NCBI GenBank assembly: GCA_023411035.1
Contig: JAEYPE010000214.1
Span: 1-8,401 of the forward strand
Direction of reading: 5' to 3'
DNA: 8,401 nt
Source: Pseudomonadota bacterium
GTDB taxonomy: Bacteria > Pseudomonadota > Alphaproteobacteria > Azospirillales > Azospirillaceae
This document shows positions 1 through 4,904 of the stretch, piece by piece (the first letter of the stretch is position 1; every line of letters begins with the position of its first letter). A model generated the notes under the pieces. The model saw nothing but the letters and a program-made list of their open reading frames with translations, did no database searches and was not told the origin of the DNA. The translations under genes and the position numbers were made by a program.

Positions 1-116
1 GCCAGCGCCGCGGCCAGACGGCGGGCCAGCGCGGCGGTCGCGTCTTCGCCGGGCAGCGTCACGGCGCGCGTGCCGGGGGGGGAGTCGGTCGGGGGCATAT
101 CGGTCGATGCGGTCAT
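1..116 (-). CDS. tsaE: Probable TsaE, tRNA t6A synthesis ATPase (5' end only)
   Basis: Only the first 38 codons are inside the window; the gene continues past the left edge. TsaE is the small cytoplasmic P-loop ATPase that works with TsaB and TsaD in threonylcarbamoylation of A37 in ANN-decoding tRNAs. After a Pro/Thr-rich lead of about 18 residues the protein reads VTLPGEDATAALARRLAAAL, which resembles the strand and helix that precede the Walker A loop in alphaproteobacterial TsaE. The P-loop itself is not visible, so the call rests on this similarity and on a multi-PAS kinase on the same strand, a gene I recall as a frequent tsaE neighbour in this group. Starts at 116 (ATG), 98 (ATG, Met7) and 62 (GTG) are all in frame. 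None has a clear Shine-Dalgarno, and the last fits the usual domain start best. A run of eight C on the coding strand (75-82) lies between Met7 and that GTG. The start is 32 bases downstream of the preceding gene, so co-transcription is likely. Confidence 0.6.
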   Translation of the reverse strand, partial: MTASTDMPPTDSPPGTRAVTLPGEDATAALARRLAAAL

Positions 117-148
117 GGCAGCGAGCAGAGGATGCGGTGGCGGCCGGG

Positions 149-574
149 TCACTGGCGCGAGGCGGCCTTGCGCGGACCCGGACCCGGCGTGTGGGCGGGC
201 TCCGCCGTTTCCAGCCGTTCCTCGACCAGACGCGGGGGCTTCTTGAAGTTCATGGTGATCATCAGCGTCAGGGCGCCGTTGATGAGATACAGCAGTTTGT
301 CGGATTCGACGGGCAGCGGGATCTTGCGTCCCATGCAATAGGAGACCAGCGCCGCCGCCACCTCCGCCTCGTGCAGGGTCATGGACCGGTCGTCGCCCTC
401 GTCCCCGGTCACCTGGATCTGCGTCTCCACCCCCTGGCCGCCGGACTGGCCGGTGCGGTAGGTGACCTTGCCGACCGTGCCGTTGGGCAACGGCTCCCGC
501 ATCCGGCGGCGCCGGTCCAGCACGGCCTTGACCACTTCCTGGTCGGTGAACACAAGGCAGCGCAGTTCCTTCAT
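149..574 (-). CDS. Hypothetical protein, 141 aa, upstream of tsaE
   Basis: I do not recognise a named family. The protein begins MKELRCLVFTDQEVVKAVLD, is predicted soluble, and has no signal peptide. Its first 45 residues or so are a compact basic and acidic segment with an RRRRMREPLP stretch. The middle (MTLHEAEVAAALVSYCMGRKIPLP) looks helical and well folded. A more hydrophobic segment follows (LLYLINGALTLMITMNF), then a Pro/Gly/Arg-rich tail that is probably disordered. I chose the ATG at 574 because AAGGA (581-585 on the complement) lies 6 bases upstream. The nearby in-frame ATG at 580 has the same AAGGA with no spacing, and a start at 619 would add an unlikely leader. Codon use is the normal GC-rich pattern. 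The gene runs into tsaE after 32 bases and is divergent from the ferredoxin-NADP reductase gene. It is probably a genuine lineage-conserved gene, but no function can be assigned. Confidence 0.75.
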   Translation of the reverse strand: MKELRCLVFTDQEVVKAVLDRRRRMREPLPNGTVGKVTYRTGQSGGQGVETQIQVTGDEGDDRSMTLHEAEVAAALVSYCMGRKIPLPVESDKLLYLINGALTLMITMNFKKPPRLVEERLETAEPAHTPGPGPRKAASRQ

Positions 575-713
575 CGGCATTCCTTCATCGGAGGCTGTTC
601 CGGCAGGGGGGCGGCGCAAATCCTACCCCACAGCGACCGGACGCCCAGCAGGAAATCGGCGGGACCGTGCCCCTTTTTGCGCGTGCGGCCTCTTCCCCCG
701 GCGCATGGCGGGG

Positions 714-740
714 TTGACCGGAGGCGCGAAACCGGACAAT
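714..740 (+). promoter_or_regulatory. Possible promoter for the ferredoxin-NADP reductase gene
   Basis: The 210-base divergent gap (575-784) contains no gene. A TTGACC element (714-719) is followed after 15 bases by GACAAT (735-740, four of six matches to TATAAT), about 45 bases before the ATG at 785. The -35 match is good, but the spacing is short of the usual 17, so this is tentative. On the other strand a TAGGAT (620-625, complement) could be a -10 for the hypothetical gene, but I found no matching -35. I see no clear operator or riboswitch in this gap. Confidence 0.25.
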
Positions 741-784
741 TGAAGGCGACATCGTTCCCATGTTTTGCACAAGGCAGCGCCTCC

Positions 785-1807
785 ATGTCGCACACCGTTC
801 ATCGCACCGACGTCGTCATCGTCGGCGCCGGTCCCGTCGGTCTCTTCGCCGTGTTCGAATGCGGCATGCTGAAGATGCGATGCCATGTGGTGGATGCGTT
901 GGACATGGTGGGCGGGCAGTGCACGGCGCTGTATCCGGAAAAGCCGATCTACGACATCCCGGCCCACCCCGCCATCGAGGCCGCCGACCTGATCGACCGG
1001 CTGGCGGAGCAGGCCGCCCCCTTCGACCCGACCTATCATCTGGGCCAGCAGGTCGAGAAGCTGACCCGCACGGACGAAGGGCGCTGGCTGGTGGAAACCA
1101 GCGCCGGCACGCGGATCGACACCCAGGCGGTGATCGTCGCCGCCGGCTGCGGCGCCTTCGGCCCGAACCGCCCGCCGCTGGACGGGCTGGAGCGGTATGA
1201 GGGCACGTCCGTCTTCTACATGGTCCGCCGCAAGCAGGACTTCGCCGGCAAGCGCGTGGTGATCGCCGGGGGCGGCGATTCCGCGGTGGACTGGACCCTG
1301 TCGCTGGCCGACGTGGCGGAGAAGGTCTATGTCGTCCACCGCCGTCCCAAGTTCCGCGCCGCCCCGGAAAGCGTCGCCCGCATGGACGCGCTGGCCCGCG
1401 AAGGCAAGGTGGAGATGGTGGTTCCCTATCAGCTGTCCGGGCTGGTGGGCGAGAACGGCCAGTTGTCCGCCGTGCGCGTCGCCACGCTGGACGGCGCGGA
1501 GAAGGATCTGCCCGCCGACGCGCTGCTGGCCTTCTTCGGCCTGTCGATGAATCTGGGTCCCATCGCCGAATGGGGCCTGAACCTGGAGCGCAGCCACATC
1601 AACGTCAGCCTGCCCGGCTGCGCCACCAGCGCCCCCGGCGTCTACGCCATCGGCGACATCGCCACCTACCCCGGAAAGCTGAAGCTGATCCTCTGCGGCT
1701 TCTCCGAGGCGGCGCAGGCTGCCCACGCCATCCACCCGCTGGTGCATCCGGGCGAGGCGCTGCACTTCGAATATTCGACCTCCAAGGGCGTTCCGGGCGC
1801 CGAGTAA
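785..1807 (+). CDS. Ferredoxin/flavodoxin-NADP(+) reductase, thioredoxin-reductase-like type
   Basis: A 340-residue cytoplasmic FAD enzyme (EC 1.18.1.2) that transfers electrons between NADPH and ferredoxin or flavodoxin. Visible motifs are the N-terminal FAD dinucleotide fold GAGPVG (14-19), GGQC followed by TALYPEKPIYDIP (from 43), the inserted NADPH fold GGGDSAVD (162-169), and the C-terminal FAD motif GDIATYPGKLKLILCGFSEA (from 290). The tail FEYSTSKGVPG is typical of the YumC-type FNRs. There is no CxxC redox pair in the NADPH domain, which separates it from true thioredoxin reductase. Length is normal for the family. The reading frame is open far upstream, but homology begins at the ATG at 785 (MSHTVHRTDVVIVGAG). 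AAGG at 771-774 lies 10 bases before it, a slightly long ribosome-site spacing. The gene is transcribed alone and convergent with the Spy-like gene. No ferredoxin gene is adjacent, so its partner is encoded elsewhere. Confidence 0.93.
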   Translation: MSHTVHRTDVVIVGAGPVGLFAVFECGMLKMRCHVVDALDMVGGQCTALYPEKPIYDIPAHPAIEAADLIDRLAEQAAPFDPTYHLGQQVEKLTRTDEGRWLVETSAGTRIDTQAVIVAAGCGAFGPNRPPLDGLERYEGTSVFYMVRRKQDFAGKRVVIAGGGDSAVDWTLSLADVAEKVYVVHRRPKFRAAPESVARMDALAREGKVEMVVPYQLSGLVGENGQLSAVRVATLDGAEKDLPADALLAFFGLSMNLGPIAEWGLNLERSHINVSLPGCATSAPGVYAIGDIATYPGKLKLILCGFSEAAQAAHAIHPLVHPGEALHFEYSTSKGVPGAE

Positions 1808-1808
1808 A

Positions 1809-1838
1809 CTTGCGTCAAGCCGGGCAGGCTTGCGTCAA
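1809..1838. repeat. Pair of 10-base direct repeats, CTTGCGTCAA
   Basis: Two identical copies lie at 1809-1818 and 1829-1838, exactly 20 bases apart from start to start (about two DNA helical turns). They begin immediately after the stop codon of the ferredoxin-NADP reductase gene. The unit overlaps the arms of a hairpin listed separately, so part of the repetition comes from that stem. Confidence 0.6.
1816..1832 (+). terminator. Hairpin after the ferredoxin-NADP reductase gene, possible terminator
   Basis: A perfect 6-bp stem CAAGCC / GGCTTG with a 5-base loop GGGCA starts 8 bases after the stop codon. No U-run follows, so if it ends transcription it does so weakly or with help from Rho. Position and symmetry are the only support. 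Confidence 0.35.
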
Positions 1839-1867
1839 ACAGGAACGGGCCGCCGGGGGAACCGGCA

Positions 1868-1912
1868 GCCCGCTCTGTCAGTGCCCGCTCTGTCAGCGCC
1901 CGCTCCGTCAGC
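1868..1912. repeat. Three tandem 15-base repeats in a convergent gap
   Basis: Three head-to-tail copies of GCCCGCTCTGTCAGY occupy 1868-1882, 1883-1897 and 1898-1912. Copies 1 and 2 differ only in the last base. Copy 3 has one further change (CTCC for CTCT). The third copy forms the left arm of the hairpin at 1905-1921. The repeats are non-coding: they lie after the stops of both flanking convergent genes. They may be slippage products of an ancestral terminator arm. Confidence 0.8.
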
Positions 1913-1921
1913 GGCTGACGG
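1905..1921 (-). terminator. Hairpin after the Spy-like gene, possible terminator
   Basis: A 7-bp perfect stem CCGTCAG / CTGACGG closes a 3-base loop (CGG). It lies 11 bases past the stop codon of the minus-strand Spy-like gene. There is no U-run on either side. In the convergent arrangement it could serve both genes. Its left arm is the end of the third 15-base tandem repeat. Confidence 0.4.
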
Positions 1922-1932
1922 GAGGCATGAAA

Positions 1933-2499
1933 TCAGCCGCCGCGGGGGGCCGGACCTTCACCGCGCATCGGACCCGGGCCGTGGCCGGGCATGCCGTGAT
2001 GGTTGCCCTTGCCGCCGCCCATGCCGCGCCCGCCGCGGTTCAGGAGCTGGTCGGCCTGCTTCTGCTGGTCCGGGGTGAGCTGGGCATAGAGATCGTTCAG
2101 CGCCGGACGCACCTGCTGAAGCTGGGTGAGACGGGCCGACATCATGTTCTCCATCCGCTCCAGCCGGGCCGGGGCGGCGGTGGGCATCGGCTGGTCCTTG
2201 TACTTGGCGCACAGGTCCTGGATGGGCTTCTGGCTCGCCTTCACGGTGTCGGCGAGCTTGGTCCAGGCGGCGCGCTGCTGGTCGGTGATGTTCAGCTTCT
2301 TCTCGGCAAAGGCCAGCATGCCGGCCTGCCGGGCCTCCTGATCCTCGCACATCCGGGAGAATTGCCGGCCATCGTCCATGCCACGGCCAGGACCGGCGCC
2401 AGGACCGGCGCCGGGACCCGGCTGCTGCTGGGCGAAGACCGGCACGGCGAGGCCGAGGCCGAGAGCCAGCGCGGCGGTGGTCATCATAGCGCGTTTCAT
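1933..2499 (-). CDS. Periplasmic Spy/CpxP-like (LTXXQ) stress protein
   Basis: A 188-residue protein predicted to be exported. It opens with a Sec signal peptide: basic MKRAMM, a hydrophobic core, and probable cleavage after Val-Phe-Ala23. A Pro-Gly-Ala repeat linker follows (27-40). The mostly helical core carries two family-type motifs, LNITDQQ (69-75) and LTPDQQ (141-146), as in Spy, CpxP and ZraP, which act as periplasmic chaperones or stress and metal sensors. Two cysteines (C51, C97) could pair in the periplasm. The C-terminal tail (155-188) is rich in Gly, Met and His (HHGMPGH), suggesting metal binding, as proposed for ZraP-type proteins. The start at 2499 is well supported: AAGGAG (2507-2512, complement) lies 7 bases upstream and the signal peptide begins there. 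It is divergent from a regulator-kinase pair and shares a control region with GTAAC repeats, so regulation by that pair is likely. Chaperone activity is inferred from the family. Confidence 0.85.
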   Translation of the reverse strand: MKRAMMTTAALALGLGLAVPVFAQQQPGPGAGPGAGPGRGMDDGRQFSRMCEDQEARQAGMLAFAEKKLNITDQQRAAWTKLADTVKASQKPIQDLCAKYKDQPMPTAAPARLERMENMMSARLTQLQQVRPALNDLYAQLTPDQQKQADQLLNRGGRGMGGGKGNHHGMPGHGPGPMRGEGPAPRGG

Positions 2500-2596
2500 G
2501 GGGGTGCTCCTTGTTTTCGACGGGGTTTTGCCTTCCCGACGGCTCTGATCATGGGCAGTCAACGTATCCGGTTGATGTCCGGCCTTCCTTGAATTG

Positions 2597-2611
2597 GTAA
2601 CGCTGTGTAAC
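2597..2611. promoter_or_regulatory. CpxR-like box, GTAAC-N5-GTAAC
   Basis: Two perfect GTAAC half-sites (2597-2601 and 2607-2611) are separated by exactly 5 bases, giving the 10-base phasing expected for tandem binding of OmpR-family regulators. The known CpxR consensus is GTAAA-N5-GTAAA, so each half-site differs by one base. The box lies about 97 bases upstream of the Spy-like start and about 65 bases upstream of the regulator start, and could serve both divergent units. Binding by the adjacent regulator is inferred. Confidence 0.6.
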
Positions 2612-2642
2612 AGCCGGGCGGCCCGTAACGTGCCGTTACACA
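2604..2642. promoter_or_regulatory. Inverted repeat and second GTAAC pair in the divergent promoter region
   Basis: TGTGTAAC (2604-2611) is the exact reverse complement of GTTACACA (2635-2642). Between them is another GTAAC (2625-2629), which sits 5 bases from the inverted GTTAC (2635-2639). A short GC palindrome, CGGGC-G-GCCCG (2615-2625), lies in the centre. Together with the upstream box there are four half-sites in 43 bases. I found no convincing -35/-10 pair in either direction, which would fit activator-dependent promoters. The rest of 2500-2676 shows nothing I can name. Confidence 0.45.
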
Positions 2643-2676
2643 TTTCTTCTTCACCCCGGCGCCCGCCCGTCGGATC

Positions 2677-3411
2677 ATGCGATCCATGGACCGCATACCT
2701 CACCTGCTGGTGGTCGACGACGACCGCGAAATCCGTTCCCTCCTGTCGCAGTTCCTGACGCGGCACGGCTTCCGCGTGACCGGGGCCAAGGACGGGGTGG
2801 AGATGATGCGCACGCTGGACAGCGCGCGCGTCGACCTGATCGTGCTGGATCTGATGATGCCGGGGGAGGACGGGCTGAGCCTGTGCCGCCGCCTGCGCGC
2901 CGCGCCCGAGACGGCGCAGACGCCGGTCATCATGCTGACCGCGATGGGCGAGGAGACCGACCGCATCGTCGGGCTGGAGATGGGCGCCGACGACTATCTG
3001 GCGAAACCCTTCAGCCCGCGCGAACTGCTGGCCCGCGTGAAGGCCGTGCTGCGCCGCGCCTCCGGCCCGCCGGTGGCCGGCGGTGCGGCGGGCAAGACGC
3101 TGGGCTTCGAAGGCTGGACGCTCGACCTCGCCAAGCGGGAATTGCGCTCGCCCGATGGGGTGCTGGTGCAGTTGTCCGCCGGGGAATACGACCTGCTGGT
3201 CGCCTTCGTGGAGCATCCGCAGCGGGTGCTGACCCGCGACCAGCTTCTGGATCTGGCCCGCGGACGGTCGGCGGTGCCCTTCGACCGCTCCATCGACGTG
3301 CAGGTCAGCCGCCTGCGCCGCAAGATCGAGCCCGACCCGGCGGACCCCGCCATGATCAAGACCGTGCGCGGCGGCGGTTACCTGTTCACCCCGGCGGTGA
3401 CGGGAGGCTGA
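2677..3411 (+). CDS. OmpR-family two-component response regulator
   Basis: A 244-residue cytoplasmic DNA-binding regulator. The receiver domain spans about 8-125, with the acidic pocket DDD (14-16), phospho-acceptor Asp58 in VLDLMMPGEDGL, switch Thr88 (MLTAMGEE) and Lys110 (LAKPF). A winged-helix output domain occupies about 142-240 and ends in the diagnostic SRLRRKIEPDP and TVRGGGYLF segments. All residues needed for phosphorylation are present. Two starts are possible, ATG at 2677 and ATG at 2686 (Met4). Neither has a strong ribosome site, and homologues usually begin about ten residues before the acidic pocket, so either would fit. The kinase gene begins one base after the stop, so the two form an operon. 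The divergent Spy-like gene and the GTAAC repeats upstream suggest autoregulation and control of that gene. The resemblance is to OmpR and CpxR; I do not claim orthology with either. Confidence 0.93.
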   Translation: MRSMDRIPHLLVVDDDREIRSLLSQFLTRHGFRVTGAKDGVEMMRTLDSARVDLIVLDLMMPGEDGLSLCRRLRAAPETAQTPVIMLTAMGEETDRIVGLEMGADDYLAKPFSPRELLARVKAVLRRASGPPVAGGAAGKTLGFEGWTLDLAKRELRSPDGVLVQLSAGEYDLLVAFVEHPQRVLTRDQLLDLARGRSAVPFDRSIDVQVSRLRRKIEPDPADPAMIKTVRGGGYLFTPAVTGG

Positions 3412-3412
3412 C

Positions 3413-4792
3413 ATGGAAACTGCCCGCAGGAGCCGCCTGCTGGTGGCCAGGCGCTGGCTGCCGGACAGCATTGCCTCCCGGCTGGTGCTGACCGTGGTGC
3501 TGGCGCTGCTGCTGACCCAGGCGGTCAGCGCGCTGGTCTACCTGACCGACCGGCCCGAGGGGCCGCCGACCCACAGTCTCCGCGTTCTCGTCCAGCGCGT
3601 GACGGCCATCGTCCAACTTGTGGAAAGCACCCCGCCGGACGACCGGCGGCGGCTGGTGAAGGCCATCGACGACCCTGTGCTGCGGGTGGAGTGGAAGGAC
3701 GAAGCGCCGCGCTTCGCCAACCAGCGCGAAGGCTTTCCCTTCGACCGGCTGCGCCGCGCCATCCGCGGGGGGCTGAACGATCCCGACCGCCCCGTGGTGG
3801 TGGAGGTCCGGCGGGAACGGCCCATGCCCGGCCCCTTTCCGGTCGAGGAGCACCGCTGGGACACCGACGTCCGGCTGTCGGTGCGGTTAAACGACGGGTC
3901 CTGGCTGCTGTTCGCCGGCGGCGATCCGCTGGAAGGGCCGTTCCGGCTGCTGCGCTTCGTCCTGTGGATGGCCGGCATCGTCGGGGCGGTGGCGCTGGTG
4001 TCGGTCTGGACCGCGCGCCGCATGACCGCCCCCATCGCGCGCTTCGCCGACGCGGCGGAACGGCTGGGCGTGGACGGCGAGGCGCCGCCCCTGCCCGAAG
4101 CCGGCCCGCAGGAACTGCGCGCCGCCACCCGCGCCTTCAACCGGATGCAGGCGCGTCTGGCCCGCTTCGTCGCCGACCGCACGCAGATGCTGGCGGCGAT
4201 GAGCCACGACCTGCGCACGCCGCTGACCCGCCTGCGCCTGCGCGCCGAACTGGTCGAGGACCCGGAGATGCAGCGCAAGATGCTGGCCGACCTGGACGAG
4301 ATGGCCGCGATGATCAACGCCACGCTGGCCTTCGCCCGCGACGACGCGAAGCACGAGCCGCGCGGCCCCCTCGACCTCGCCGACCTGTTGCAGAGCCTGT
4401 GCGACGACCGTGTGGACGCCGGGCAGGAGGCCGCCTACGAGGGGCCGGCGCACGCGACCGTGGACGGGCGCCCGGTGGCCCTGCGCCGGGCCTTCGCCAA
4501 CCTGATGGACAACGCCATCGCCTATGGCGGCGGCTTCACCGTACGGCTGCGCCCTGCGGACGGCGAATTGCGGGTGGAGATAGACGACACCGGTCCCGGC
4601 ATCCCGGAGGCCGAGTTCGAGAAGGTCTTCGCCCCCTTCTACCGGCTGGAGCGCTCCCGCTCCCGCGATACGGGCGGGGTGGGGCTGGGGCTGGCCACCG
4701 CCCGCACGGTGGTGCGCGGCCATGGCGGCGACATCGCCCTGGCGAACCGACCGGAAGGCGGCCTGCGGGTGACGGTGACCCTGCCTCGGTGA
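3413..4792 (+). CDS. Membrane sensor histidine kinase, EnvZ/CpxA-like
   Basis: A 459-residue inner-membrane kinase, cognate to the regulator just upstream. Order of parts: short cytoplasmic N-terminus; TM1 about 24-44; periplasmic sensor region about 45-181 with many Arg, Glu and Asp residues; TM2 about 182-199; HAMP linker about 200-252; H-box AAMSHDLRTPLTRLRLRAEL with phospho-acceptor His265; and an ATP-binding domain with N-box NLMDNAI (Asn367), G1 DDTGPGIP (391-398), an F-box FAPFYRLERS, and G2 GGVGLGLA. All catalytic boxes are intact, unlike the PAS kinase at the right end of the window. The ATG at 3413 lies one base after the regulator stop (TGA-C-ATG), and GGGAGG (3402-3407) inside the end of the regulator gene is 5 bases upstream, a strong sign of translational coupling. 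The H-box is very close to that of EnvZ. The signal sensed is unknown; the Spy-like neighbour points to envelope stress or metal. Confidence 0.93.
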   Translation: METARRSRLLVARRWLPDSIASRLVLTVVLALLLTQAVSALVYLTDRPEGPPTHSLRVLVQRVTAIVQLVESTPPDDRRRLVKAIDDPVLRVEWKDEAPRFANQREGFPFDRLRRAIRGGLNDPDRPVVVEVRRERPMPGPFPVEEHRWDTDVRLSVRLNDGSWLLFAGGDPLEGPFRLLRFVLWMAGIVGAVALVSVWTARRMTAPIARFADAAERLGVDGEAPPLPEAGPQELRAATRAFNRMQARLARFVADRTQMLAAMSHDLRTPLTRLRLRAELVEDPEMQRKMLADLDEMAAMINATLAFARDDAKHEPRGPLDLADLLQSLCDDRVDAGQEAAYEGPAHATVDGRPVALRRAFANLMDNAIAYGGGFTVRLRPADGELRVEIDDTGPGIPEAEFEKVFAPFYRLERSRSRDTGGVGLGLATARTVVRGHGGDIALANRPEGGLRVTVTLPR

Positions 4793-4802
4793 TCGCAGGG
4801 TA

Positions 4803-4835
4803 GGGGCAAAAGCCCTCTCCCCCTGGGAAAAAGGG
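4803..4835 (+). terminator. Imperfect hairpins between the kinase and ndh
   Basis: The gap after the kinase stop contains GGGC-AAAA-GCCC (4804-4815), overlapped by a second possible fold pairing CCCT (4813-4816) with AGGG (4832-4835) around CCCCC-T-GGG. It resembles a decayed copy of the C-rich/G-rich stem-loops often found after genes in GC-rich alphaproteobacteria. The two folds are mutually exclusive, so an attenuator is conceivable. No U-run is present. The element suggests ndh may not simply be the third gene of the regulator-kinase operon. Confidence 0.3.
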
Positions 4836-4904
4836 ACAATGCACCGCAACGTCGGCGGCGGGCCGGCGGTTAACGGCGGAGGACAGCCTTGGCCGGAGAC
4901 CGCC

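Noticed and set aside
107..784. Long in-frame extension upstream of the ferredoxin-NADP reductase
   Set aside because: It is Arg- and Gly-rich, lies antisense to the well-supported hypothetical gene, and family homology begins at the ATG at 785.
623..1765. Minus-strand frame of 380 codons opposite the ferredoxin-NADP reductase
   Set aside because: A mirror frame caused by high GC. It is rich in Gly, Ala, Val, His and Gln and shows no recognisable domain, while the plus strand has all family motifs.
785..1807. Thioredoxin reductase
   Set aside because: The overall fold is shared, but there is no CxxC pair in the NADPH domain, and the C-terminal motifs are those of the ferredoxin-NADP reductase subfamily.
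1868..1912. CRISPR array
   Set aside because: The 15-base units are head to tail with no spacers and far too short for CRISPR repeats.
1570..2592. Plus-strand frame crossing the end of the reductase and the Spy-like gene
   Set aside because: It reads the reductase in a wrong frame and the Spy-like gene antisense. The signal peptide and LTXXQ motifs on the minus strand are convincing.
2677..4792. Naming the pair ompR/envZ or cpxR/cpxA
   Set aside because: The H-box is EnvZ-like while the gene neighbourhood and box are Cpx-like. Orthology cannot be settled without a phylogeny, so no symbol is given.
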